Positions 45,541 to 57,680 of a stretch of 64,000 bases of DNA are shown here, piece after piece. The notes beneath the pieces are model-generated. The model made no database searches and had not been told where the DNA came from. It was given only the letters and a program-made list of their open reading frames with translations. Origin of the DNA: Motacilla alba alba (Eukaryota > Chordata > Aves > Passeriformes > Motacillidae); contig NC_052017.1 in assembly GCF_015832195.1 (NCBI RefSeq), forward strand, positions 13,530,790-13,594,789, written 5' to 3'. A program made the position numbers and the translations under genes. The first letter of the stretch is position 1, and the number at the start of each line of letters is the position of its first letter.

Positions 45541-47814
45541 AATTTAAAACTTAACTTTTTTAAAACAAAATTTGTTGATGAGCAAAGTTTAGTAAAGGCT
45601 TGGAACCTCCTAAAATATAGGTTTTAGTTTTTCTGTATTAAAAATATTTCATCATGAAGGTGTAGTTGTAACATATTATAATTGCAGATCAGGCAGTTCA
45701 ATCCATGATAAAATATTTTAATGTGTTTAACATTTTTTTTATGTTAATACCACCATGTAACATGGATATGGTCTTCTGTGGCAACTTATTACTGAATGTT
45801 ATCTCTCATAAAGCAGTATATTCTTACTTCTGCTTGAATTTTTGTGGTGTACATCATGAAATACCTAATTCTGCTGAAAAATCCAGTATTGGAGAATATC
45901 TGGATAAACTGCTTCAATTGCAGCCCATGAGAGCCTGTAGCAATTTGGGAGCAGCACAGGAGTTTCTTGAAGTGATCCCAAATGGAAAATGTACAGTTCA
46001 GGTAAATCAAAATGAATGTTATGATTTAAGGAATAATGAAGTATTTCATTTTGGTAGATAATTTTAGCATGTTTTCCACCATTTCTGCATCCTAGCTTTT
46101 TCCAAAGCTGCTTCTTTCATGGAAGAATTTAGTATTTGACTTTTTACCCAAGTATTTTGTAGAAATTCCAGTTCTTAACTGGTCTTAGAAATGAGTAACC
46201 TCCAGTGCATATTTCCGAGGCAGGAAATATACTAAAAGCACTGTCTTTAGGAAAATGGTATGTGTAGCTCCCAATATGATCTGTTGTTAACACAATGTCA
46301 TTTTAAGAGACTTGATTAGATTATGCAAAAGAAGTTCCCTGAAATTATTAAACCAACATAATAGATTTGGATGAAGAAACTGTGGGACAGTACTAAAATA
46401 CATATAGTATTCTGCCCTCTTCCGTGCCCATGTGAGGACAAAAAAAAGGAAAGAATTTCTTTTATTCTCTTCCACTTGCTGCTCCTATTTGTACTGCTCC
46501 AGGGTGGCAGTGACTGTCTCACAGAGACTCACTGTGTCCCACAGGGAAACGGGCCAGATTCAGGGTGTCCTGGTGTGTCTTCCACCACAGGCACTAAGAA
46601 ACCACAAAGCAGGCTGGTTCCATTCATCACTGTTTGCTTCTTGGACCCCGACTGAGGAGGTCTGACCTCAGAGCTTGTGGCAAAGCAGGAATTTGAGAGT
46701 GTGGCAGATTATTTGCTAGATATGCTTATTTAGATAAGAGGCACCATTGAGTCTTTCTAGATGAAACTAGAATAGCTGTGATGACATTTGTTTTACAGTG
46801 CAAAGTGGTCTGTCTTTCATGGAATATTAAAGGGACAAGACAATGTCAGTTTTCAAAGCAGGTTATTTGGACAGCAGTCAAATCCAAACTACAATGAGAA
46901 CAAGAAAATAAAATTGCAGCTAACTGTAAGGGACTATTGTGTTAATATTGGGAAAAAAAAACAGTGTCTGAAATGAAATTGTGAATAGGAAATTCTTGGA
47001 TGACTGAATATCTGAACAGCTGAGCACAATGTGAGCAAATAACTTTGTGTTCCACACACCAAAGCCTGATTTTATTTCAAAACAGAGAGCAATAATTGTT
47101 CAAGACTTTCAGCTGTCTTCATGTGACAGGCCAGGTGTGCATATGCTCATTCATGTATGGCACTGTGCATTTCCTACATAATTGTTGAGATCATCCTGTT
47201 TGTAGGATCTGTAACCCCATACTCCAGCATAATAAAAGGAGAGTCTCTGGGGGATGGGGAACTGAAAGAAGCGTATTCCTCTCTTCATAAAAATAAACCT
47301 ACCTAAGCTCAGTAGGGTTTCCTTAACAAGCATTATTAGGAACTGACTGATCAGCAATACTGCCCACCTACATCTGGCACTGAATTTCCCAAAGATGCAG
47401 CTTTTTCATTATCTTAGGGGAAAAAAAAACAAACAACCTGTATGCTTATAGGGTAAATCCTTCTCCTTTAGTGCACTGTTAAATTGTTCAATATATAATC
47501 TTTTCTGTCAGCTCTCTACACTGCAGCATTGGATGCTATGGATCTAAAAAGCATGTGCCTGAACCAGAACAGAGAAGTGTAACAGATACTTTCAAATGTA
47601 GCCAGTGCCTTACAGAGTAATTCAGTTTTCAATTAATACACTGCAGTAAAGTACAGTTGGACAAAAAATTACTGGAATTGCATGTACTTCAATCACCATG
47701 AAATTCAGAAGAATGCTGGCTGACCACTGATGATACCTGATTTCTGAAATAAGGTGTATTAAACAGTTGCTTTCAGAAGTTGGGGGACAATGACTCCTGA
47801 TTATAGAAAGAAGC
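45541..47814. other. No confirmed gene; one frame with splice donor-like end
   Basis: A plus-strand frame of 118 codons (45705-46061) has a hydrophobic, T-rich first half. Its second half is ordinary in composition up to a cag/gtaaat donor-like string at 46001/46002. Overlapping frames near 46287-46665 lie on both strands. No domain is firmly recognisable. Confidence 0.55.
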
Positions 47815-48125
47815 AACAGAACGCCTGCCGCTTTTCCCCTGGTTCCCTTATGGGGAAGGAAAGAATCAGGCAGAACCTGTGAAAAGTGACAGCTCGTGTG
47901 AAGTCTAATCCTGCTGGTTTACCACTGAGGATAGTTTTAATTTCCAACTGCCAATGGCATTTACTGTTCTGTATATAAAATTGCTCTTAGCTGGTATTTT
48001 TTGACTGCTGATGAGCTTTATTCAATTACTTCCTGGATACTCCCAGCTCCTGTTGACTGCTGGGGGCACTGGGGACAGTGCAGCTGTTAAAAAGGGGCTC
48101 CTCGAAACATGTAAATGAAGGGATG
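47815..48125. promoter_or_regulatory. Conserved-element-like block with NFI-like palindrome
   Basis: Contains tgcca-a-tggca (47949-47959), an NFI-like inverted repeat. It also has a 'caattacttcctgg' homeodomain/ETS pair near 48024, an Oct-like 'atgtaaatgaa' near 48109, and a few CpGs. No repeats and no open frame of note. Confidence 0.25.
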
Positions 48126-50859
48126 TGAGTACTGGTTCCCCTGCACTGCTTGAAGTCAACTTCTAGCTAGGTTGGTTACCTGGGAAACAGCTGTCAGCAC
48201 AGTGGAAAGGAATCTATTTAGTGTGGTAGATAGGTGATGGTTTTCCAAAAAAAACCAGAAACGGCAAAAAACCCCACCACTGCTCCATAATTTAGGTTTG
48301 TAAGTATATAGTGAAAGAAATAGGAGAAGGGGTGTTCTTTTAAAGTTTGTTAAGAATAAATTATTCCCTGAACAAAATAGTCTGGAACTGCAGGAATGTT
48401 TAATTACTGGGAAGAGTCTTTTTATAGGGGATTTTAATTTCAGTAGTAGCTCAAATTTTGTTTGTAGCAACAATACTAAAAATAACATTTTTTTACTTGG
48501 TAGTTACCTTCAGTTAGTATGCTGCAAAGATACCAAAATGCAGAATAATTTGTTAGGTTTTTGACATTTTTTATCTTCAGGATTCTTCCAGTAGCACTAC
48601 TCTTTAGATCAGTCCTCCACTGAAGTTAAATATTGTTGAATTTTTCAGATAGTGTTTCCTGCACCTGGAGCAGAGACAGGTTAAGAATAGCTTTTCCAAA
48701 TTGTTGAGAGTTAAGAATTCCTGGCTTATGCACTGTGCTCGGATTCACTGACCCATGTCATATCTCAAAGACAAAAGCAGAAAAGACAGTGAAATGAAAA
48801 TGCTGGGTGTCTTGGCACCACTTACGCATTTCTGATGGCCTAATGATAGCAGCACCATCAAAGCTCACGTTGTCACCTGTATTGTTGTGCAGTTTCCCTC
48901 TTTTTAGAGGGGGTTTCATACTGCTGTTTTGGCAGAGGATAACCACATCCCTTTGAGCTATAAAATGGGTACAAAGTACATGCAAGCCTATCTTCTTTGT
49001 TGATAAGTTTTTGCTTTAGCTCTTAATGTTTCAATTTGAGAAGGACTCTGAGCATCTCACCACTGGTTTGTCTTCCTCATGTGACCAAATGGATTTCCAG
49101 ACTCTCATTGTAGAGGTACTTTCTTAGGTTCCTCTTCTACCTTACCCTGGTTTCCTTAAGGCTGTCTGAGGATCTAAATACCTCTTGTCTTGATACGCAG
49201 TGAGTGCAGGATACCCTAGGGACAAATTTCCATAGAAAAAGCCATACTCCTGCCTTTTCCTTTGCCCCACGACATGTGTCCCTGGCTGTGGTAGAGCTCA
49301 CAGAGAGATCAGGGCACTGATCTTCCTGAAAGCAAGCCCATTTGCAGAAAATAATAGAAAAGAAAGAGGTAATAACATGATTTTCCATTCAGCTCTTTGA
49401 TTTGGATAACTGTAATTTCACGAGTGCTTTGTGGCTCAAAGGTTGGGACAGGAACATTCTGCACAGAGAGCAGAACTTCAAAATCAGTTCAAAGAAAGAG
49501 TGAAACACACTGCAGTTGTCTTAGGCAGTTTTGAGAATCTTAGCCTAAAAAAATAATGTGATTACTTTCTAGTAATAATCTCCCTGTCACTTTATTTGAT
49601 CCTGTAGAAACCAACATGTCTGTATCCCCACATATAGTGAAATTCTGATTTTTTTTCAGGATTGTCTTTTGAAAAACTCCATTTAGTCTAACCACTTAGT
49701 CCATCAGCTGGAAGATTATCATCTCAATTACCTATGTATCCTTGTCCAAGATCTAATACTTCTCAAGCTTCCAATATGCTACAAAAATGTATCAAATACC
49801 ATTAGTTAGGAACTCAACTGCTCCATAATGCTCAACTTCCATTGCTAGTCTTCCTGATCAATATGCTTAAAACCACAATCCTTAGCTTAAGTTAAATATA
49901 ATTGTCCTATAGGAAAGATAGGAAGGAAAAATATCCTGGAATCTATTTGAAGGCAACTACAGCTAGCTGGGAGCAGATGATGAGAGGAAATGATGCTAGA
50001 TGAACACAGCTTGTTCCCTGAGTTCATACTTTATGGTTCCAGAAATAAAAATACTTATCCCAAACAACATGTATATGGTTTTACTTTTTGGATCTTTTTT
50101 TAACCAATCTCATGAAGGACTTATTGCCTCGAAACAATTAAGCCCACCTAAAGGAACCAGGCCTAGGCTATATCTATTCCTGCAGAAGGAGAAGCCAAAT
50201 TAAGCACAAGAGGTGTCTGTGAGTAAAATGACACGGCATGAAAAGGTTCCTCCTCAGAAAAGAGAAATTTCACATGGTTATCAGCATACGTTTATGTTAA
50301 TTAAGGACACATCTAGGGTTGGAAGGCTTGAGAAATTGATATTACTCTACAGAATATATATGATCACTCTTAAGTATGTTGTGCCTGTAACTGCATATTA
50401 CTATGTGCTCCACACTATACTTAGCAAGTCTGTCTGTCAGAAAGCTCTAATTGCTTTATGTGTGAGAACATTAAGCTGCAATCAATTTATATACACAGCT
50501 GTTCCATTACTGTGGAACAAGTTTTATCTCCTAATAAATTGATGTTTCTTTTTAGTGTCAACTCAACCCAAAATTTACACCCAAGAAGGTGAACCTTAAC
50601 CTCACATAATTAGTTCAGTGACACCAGTGGTAATAGAGGGTATACACTGTACATCTCTTAAACATATTGATGGAAAAAAGTTTTGACTTCTGTTAATTGT
50701 TTCTTGAAAGCATAATTGTGATTAAGAGCAGCTTTAATTGGAAAAGGAAAAAGAATCACGACCTTTAAACATACATTGCAAATAGCATGTCTGCATTTAC
50801 AAGGAGTTGCACCATAACAGGAAAAAAACTAAAAGCCTTCTTTAAAATAGAGCAGGGGG
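48126..50859. other. No gene seen
   Basis: Unique AT-rich DNA with a CR1-tail-like remnant at 49660. Frames at 48156-48488 (minus, 110 codons) and 50213-50542 (plus, 109 codons) have no recognisable product. Confidence 0.6.
49660..49705 (-). mobile_element. Possible CR1 3' tail remnant
   Basis: The plus strand 'tgtcttttgaaaaactccat' then 'ttagtctaaccactt' fits the reverse-complemented CR1 tail (GACCTTTTAAAGATCATTTAGTCCAACCAC). No further CR1 sequence is visible on either side. Confidence 0.4.
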
Positions 50860-51080
50860 AAGAAAAGGCATTGTGGTGTCGAGTCACATTTAGGTTAATG
50901 GAACAGAAGCTTAGACTGCCCTGGACTTTTGATTAATATTTAATTAATCTTCTGTAGAAGACTCTGATTTGAATTAAACTGGGTACTAATAAAGGAACCA
51001 ATTCACCAAGGAGTTCACATAAATTTGACCTGCCATTATGAGAATTTAAATTAAAATGGCCAAAGTTTTGTTTTCTGCTC
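50860..51080. promoter_or_regulatory. Conserved-element-like block with paired GATTAAT arms
   Basis: A 19-base string at 50931-50949 has perfect 7-base arms, gattaat and attaatc, around attta. It offers two TAATC-type and two TAATTA-type homeodomain cores in opposite orientation. The flanks are AT-rich but non-repetitive (ggttaatgg, aaattaaaatggccaaag). This arrangement is typical of homeodomain dimer sites, though AT-rich palindromes also arise by chance. Confidence 0.3.
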
Positions 51081-54000
51081 ATTTTATGCCTGGTCTATAT
51101 CAAGTGCAAGTAATTTACTAGGAGTGATGTAACTGGAAAAGTGCAACAGGAATTGGTCACTAGTAATAGAGCCATAGCTACAGTATGACATGCCATTTGG
51201 TTTGTTTTAAGTACCATGAGCTAAAGAGTTGTATTGTTCTCTCAGTACCAGCTTTTACAGCTGGAAAAGAAGCATTTAGCTGCACACAACAAAGGGAAGT
51301 ATCATTTGATAAAAAACTGTTTCTGGGAGTTGCTTATACTTCTACATTATCTCTTAATCAGAGTGGCATTAAAAATGATGCAAATGAAGTCAATTCCCCA
51401 GGTGCTGTGACTTCCTTGACCTCCCTTCCCATGTGCATGGGGTTGTAAGTATTGCCTTACTATTGAAGTAAGTATTGCCTACTGTGAAGACAGGGAAGGG
51501 TTGAACTGTCTCATGAAGGATTCTCCTTTTTATCAATCATCATGGATTGTAAAAAGCATTTATTCAACTTCAACATAGGAAAAATGAGTTTGTAGTTACC
51601 TCACTCACAGTTTTTTCTGCCAGCTCTTTTCATAGTCAGAGTAGATGCCATCACCATCTTGTGTGCTAGTCAGCTCCTGACCTAGTGAGCAACTTTGACG
51701 TGACCCTCTCCATTAGTTTGGATGACACCTAAATCCCACAGAATTTCTTCAAGTCTCATTACTAAGTTTTCATTCAGATACTCTGGCTTCAGCAGCCTGT
51801 CCTGATATCTAATTCATCTGGTTGTAGGTGTCTCCAGGGTAGTCCTGGATAGCTTGGCTCCTTTTGCAGTCAGTCAGTCACTGAGCTGAGTCCTCACTGC
51901 ATGCATTTGTTCTGGGCAAAAGGAACATTTCACAAATGTGTGTGTGCCTCCATTGTGCAACAGCAAATCTGTTCTTAAACTGTGAAATCTTTGTCTAAGG
52001 TCTGGTTGTAGGCAGTCTGTGCAGTGTCTGCTGCAGATCGGGGTCCTGCTTTTGGAGTAATGCTTAATGATGCAGAAATCTGGCAAAAATAATAAAAAGT
52101 AAATAGCAAAAGTGCAGCAAAATCCGATCTTTGTGGGTCCTGCTTACAAAGGATATTTATCATTCTTTCCTTACATAGAGTCTAATTCCTGGTTTTGGTT
52201 TCCCTGGAAAACAAATTATTGTGTAGCTTAAATAGGAAAATTCATGGGAACTGAACTTAATCTGAGCTAGCAGCATAGCAACAAAAACTGCTCTCTGGAA
52301 GCTATGTCTTGCCTTAATTCTTTTTGAAAATTCCAATAGATACTCATGGAGTTTCTCTTATCATTTTTATGGGAGAAGTAATTTGTAAAGAAGGCTGGAG
52401 CTTACACAAGTGAAGTACAATGTCTGGTACTGCTTCTCTCTTTACAGGATCATGGCAGTCACACATGTGAAAAAAAATAGTGTGACCTCCTACAATATAA
52501 CCTCTGAATTACAAAGTCAGTACTACATTATGAGCTTATTTCCAAAATTAATCTTAAATACCAGTGCAGTTTTATGCTGATTTTTCATTAGGCTGTCATT
52601 TAACAGCTCATTGCATTAATAAGCCTCATTGTATTGAAAAAGATTTTTAAGAAATTAATTGCAATTCTTATTTTTTAAGATAATTGAAGAAGCTGCATTG
52701 AGTTTTAAAATCGAGGTAGAAAAAAATGTGGTAGGAAAAATAGTTTAAATACCGTCTTAAAATAGATGTATTTGTTAAAGTTGACATAGTCTTGTATATG
52801 TGCCTCTCAGACATTTCAGCCTACTAGGATTTTGCCTAGTGAAGAATGGTTGATGCCTGTAGAAACAAGTCTATAATTATTAAATGGAACTGGTTGTGCA
52901 GTATTGCTTATGGTAATAGTTACAGTTACTTGCTTATAATATTTTATCTTGTCTGCTGAGACCATGAAAGAGCATTTTGTAGGTATGTGTCAAAATCTTC
53001 AGGTCAGTTGAGTTCATAGTTATGTAGGCTCACAGTTCTGTAGTCTAATTTTCTTCTCCTGGCAGAAGTTCTCCTTTGCTGGAAATACCCAAAGGAAACT
53101 CTAAAAAAGATGTGGAGAGTGTTGGAATGTCAGGGTACAACTTAGCCTTCTGTCACTTCTTTAATTATACATTTTCTGGTGTTGTAACAATTAATTCCTT
53201 CTATTGGAGAGTGGTTGTACATGAACTATAGGTGGCCTGATTAGCCATTTCCATGGAATATAAATTGTTGCCAACAGTTGTTTGAAAAACTCTGTTTTTA
53301 TCTCAATGCGAGTGTGTCATCCCATCAATGCCTTCAGAGTCTTAATCCTGAAATAAGAGAGGAAGGAAGGAAAATATCTAAAATAATGAGTTGTAATGGC
53401 ATTTTTTTTTAATGTTTTGGGGGGTTGCTTTTCATACTTTTCATAGATATTTGTTTACTGTATAGATCAAATGCTTAGTGTGTCCTTTGACAAGTGCAGT
53501 CCATTAAATGCTTTATTCATGAACTGGGATCAAGGGATTGTCTCAGTTCTAGCCTGCTCTCTGAAATAAGATAATACAAGCAATTTCTGTTAAGCATTAT
53601 GATTTAGGAGAGTGCAGGGAAAAGAAAAAGTTCTTTAATCTCTTTGATCAGATTTGAATGGCAGTAAAATCTTATGCATTAATGCTAAAAATTTGAGATT
53701 TTATCAGCAATCATTTTAGTAAGTAGAACTTGAGCTGCTGTGCTGAATAAATATACTTCTCAGTACATGTAATGTGTTGATTTCCCTGGAGTTGCTCTGT
53801 AATTCATTGTAGAGAAAGAATGAAGAAATAGTAAATAATAAAAAGAAGAAACTGAGTGATATAGCTGTAAGTGGACATGTTCCAATTGGTATGATGTGCA
53901 TCTTTCTGGCAGCCAGGGATAACTTACCAGATAATTTCTAAATTGTTTCAGAATTAATCCCTGAATTTCATACTGGTAACAAGAAGCTTAGAGCTGAAAA

Positions 54001-54199
54001 TTATTCCTTATTTCTTCCCCCAAAACCTTGTTTAGGTCTTCACATGTCCATAAATTCTGAAACCTCTGTTGGATTCAGTGGGTCTAGACAGGTTTGCACT
54101 AGCTAAAGCTCAAGCCCAGAGATGCATTTTAGAGCTCTGTACAGGGACTGGCTTTGCTGTTCTTTAGTTAGAATCACATATGTAGCAATTTCCATTTCA
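51081..54199. other. No gene seen
   Basis: Unique AT-rich DNA with the 23-bp duplication at 51445. No open frame above 87 codons. Small repeated words such as cttttcata (twice near 53430) are the only other structure. Confidence 0.65.
51445..51489. repeat. 23-bp imperfect tandem duplication
   Basis: Two adjacent copies beginning gtaagtattgcct (51445-51467 and 51468-51489). The second copy is shorter by about two bases and has a changed tail. Confidence 0.85.
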
Positions 54200-54340
54200 G
54201 CAAAGCTCACGAATTAGAAATCTCACTTTTTTAATAGCGTTCAGGAAATATTTCTGGTTTCTATACCGAGACCCGTGAAGCGAGTGCACGTCAGGCGCTC
54301 CAACGGCAGCAGAAGGTTCTGGTTTGCAGCAGCGTTTGTG
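54200..54340. other. CpG cluster
   Basis: Nine CpGs lie between 54210 and 54335, seven of them in about 70 bases (accgag, cccgtg, agcgag, cacgtc, ggcgct, aacggc, agcgtt). Neighbouring kilobases have almost none. The plus strand has a frame open from 54218 to a stop at 54401-54403 (61 codons, no ATG). It reads as a basic, Arg-rich segment followed by a hydrophobic stretch. I do not recognise it. It may be an exon fragment, a decayed gene copy, an unmethylated regulatory element, or chance. Confidence 0.45.
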
Positions 54341-57300
54341 CTGCTGGGCCTCCTGTCTCAAGTGTCTGAAATAGAATTTATTATATTTATTATCATGCTG
54401 TAGAAGAAAAGGCATTTTCATGTTTTATGATCTGAGGCCCTGTGCTGTGTGACTAGTCTGTTACATTTCGGGGTATCTGGCCAGTGCAAGTTTGAGCAGC
54501 AGTAGTGTGTGCTACACAGTCATGTTTGATGTCTGCAAAACTTTTTTTTTGGCACTTGCCACTTGGACTGAAATCTTTCTGATTAAAGATGTCAGAAAAA
54601 AGCAGTATCTTAGAAATCCAGCTAGGTAATGATGACAAAATAAAGTGATATCAGTTTGGATATATTTTTAACAGAATGTCAAAACACATTGTCATCAAAA
54701 TCCCCAGAGACACCATTATGGTGTCAAAATGAAACGTTATCAACCTAAGACTACAAGAATAACAACGAGAAATAATACTATTGTAACTTTGTACTATGTA
54801 CTGCCAATATCATGCAAAATAAATTTGATGTGCTAACTGGAATTACTTACTATGCATGTTTCATTTCTTCCTGTTTACTGAAAAGCATGTGGCAATTATG
54901 TTACCCAAGAAAACCTTGTAATATTTGCATAGCATTTACTGAAGTAATGTAAAAGTTGAGATACAAATTAGTCATACTGATGAGACCTTGACCACAAAAA
55001 CTGTCGTGTTGCAGTCCTTGGCTTATCTCAGGCATGCCTATAGACTTCTATATGCTTCAGAAACTAAGAAATTTAAGGTGGTTTTTTTTTTTCATAAAAG
55101 AGTATTACAAACAGTAGCATAGTGTACTCTGTAAAGAACCCTTAAAATTATACTGAAGTATGTGAGATCTGTTTATTGTATGAACTTTATACAGGGCTTT
55201 AAAAAAGGCTTTTGCCCATATGTAGTTATGTGAATGCAAACACAGAGAGGCTGAGCACTGATTTTGTTCTAATGAGTTTTTCTGCCAAAAGATGAAAGTG
55301 TTACACTGCCATGCCAGTTGACCGTCACCTCCTAGCAGGCATTCCTAGTACCAGATTTCTTAGGATGATTCATTTTCCACCTACCTTGAGCACAATTTAG
55401 CCATCTAGAGTGGATTCATCTGGCCTAATATAATTGTCTAAAACTATCCTGAGCTTGTCCCTCTACTCTTCTTTATCAATGAAAAAACTAATGAGCTCTT
55501 GAGAGTAATAATTGCATCCAAAGACAAGTACTGTGATTGCTCTGGAATAACTTATTCCTCTGTATTTCCCATACAAAGGGTCCAGGTGAGTAGTTTGAAC
55601 TGCATACTTGCCTTTTAAATGATTACAGTTTGTTGCAAAAAATTGCATCTTACCTTCTCCTGGTAAATAAATCAGCTTTACTATAACTTTTATCAGGCTA
55701 GTCATCTTGACAAAATATTGAAGTGGTGTTACAAGTAAATGTTGGATTTTGTCTGCAGTATGAGAGATACATGCTTTTGGGTTTCTGAAATCTGCACTTG
55801 GATTGAGATTAAACAGCCCAATAGGAGGAAATATTAGAATTCAGGATTTCTAATCCAGTGTTTCAAAGCATAGCAAGACTCTCAGCAATTACTGGGTATC
55901 CTGCACAATACATCTGAAAAAGAATTCCTGAAGAAAAGGCATATTTAGCATTTCCAAGAGGAAAAATAAGTGAAATAACTTGAAAATATCTCAAGTAGTA
56001 AAAGTTGAGTTCCACCTAACTCACTAAATAACCTAGTGAAATTTTGAATAGAAGGTAATTGCTGGTTTTTTATGTCCTTATCTGGAACTCATTATTTTTA
56101 ATACAAATGTAATTTCACAGCAATTTATAATTTTAAAGTCAATCAAGACAGTGTGGTGGTAAACCATGATTAAAACATCTATTTACTAAAATTTTCATTT
56201 TTTAAAGCACAATGCTGAAAAGATTTATCCAGAGATCATTTGTTTTGCAAGGTATAATACTGAGATTTGTTTCTACTCTCCATATGCATGTAATACTTAA
56301 TTTAAAAATCTTAATTAGTTTTTATGCTAATCAGTGTAAATCTTAGTGTTAAACTTCATAAGAAGACAACAGGTGAATTTAGGCATCAATTCAAGTAATC
56401 AATCTTAGCTTTGATTTTATTTTTTTCTTCGTTGATTCATATTGTGTGCACAGGCGCTGAATGATGAAATGCTTAACAGTAACTTCTGATTTAAAGTTTC
56501 ATTTACAGATTGCAACTTATCTAGTTTGAAAAATAAAGCAATGAGCTCACAATTTTCTGTGTTTTATATAGAGTTTCTAATCTACTCCTATCAAAGGAGG
56601 TCTCTTCAACTTTTACCTAGATTTGGTATCTTTAGGCCAAGTCATTTTTGTTTGTTTGTTTGTTTTTAATGGAAAATTTCTCATTCTGCAGTTTGAAATT
56701 AGCCTATAGTTAAAGTGAGACATAATGTAAAATCAATCAAAATATTATTTGAAGATTTATAAGGCAATAGCCCCTCTGTCAAAGTACAGAAATAATTATA
56801 CTATAATTATGTTAGAGGCTGGTAAGGACAGGGGAAGACATGTGAACTTGGTGTAATGTATTATGTTTTTTAATGTTCAGACATTTTAAAGAGGTGTCTT
56901 AGTCCGTAGATCAGTGTTTGCCTAGCAATGTATTGCTTAATACTGTAGTTTAATGAATACTTTAAAACAAGATGTCATTTTTATTAAGGGCAAATATTCA
57001 CAAGAGTCAAAACCACTCTATTCTGTTTTGTTAGTTGCAACACCCTGGTACCTATTTACTAAGTGTTTTCTCTAACTAAAGAGAAATAAACAACACAAAA
57101 TATTTTCTGGGTTTCCAGTATAACTTATGCCAATGCATTAAGCAAGATCTAAATACTTTTAAAGTGAGATTTTGCATCAAAACAGAGCTAAATTTCACCA
57201 TTTACACTATATTTTTAATGGTGCAATATTTAAATAAACCTTTTTTTTCCCCAATATGTTTTCAAATTTGAAAATTTTGAATACTTTGAGTAATTTTAAT

Positions 57301-57389
57301 ATCACTCTTGGTTTGTCCTTCAAATGGTGCAATCAGGATTTTTTTTTCCGTTTTTCAATGTTGCTAGACCCAGCATTGTTGGCTAGAGC
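54341..57389. other. No gene seen
   Basis: The most AT-rich part of the window, with the TTTG array at 56647. No open frame over 80 codons, no recognisable repeat family. Confidence 0.65.
56647..56667. repeat. (TTTG)n array
   Basis: Four TTTG units followed by five T. Short tetranucleotide repeat. Confidence 0.9.
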
Positions 57390-57680
57390 AGGCTCTGAAG
57401 CAGATTTTAGAGCGCAGAGCCCGGTGTCAGCGCAGAGCAGAAGCTGAGTGGTGTGAGATGTGCTGGGCTCTCCCTACGTCACAGCATTCACACCTCACAG
57501 GTGGTGCTGGCCACGGACAGATGTTCCTTTTTGCAAATCCTGCTGTGCTTTAAGAAGTGACTGCTCCCTTGCTGCTTCTGCTGCCCCTCTGCTGAAGGCT
57601 TCTGCCCCCGTGCCTCATCCTGAGAGATCAGAGGGAGCTCTCCCTACACAGCTTCTAGCAAAGCAGCTGGATTAGCTTAA
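57390..57680. other. CpG- and GC-enriched block
   Basis: Six CpGs between 57410 and 57612, a CRE-like tacgtca (57475-57481), the 9-mer gcgcagagc twice within about 22 bases, and the 11-mer gctctccctac at 57467-57477 and 57637-57647 (170 bases apart). A 71-codon plus-strand frame (57460-57675) has no recognisable product. It could be regulatory or a decayed repeat I do not know. Confidence 0.4.
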
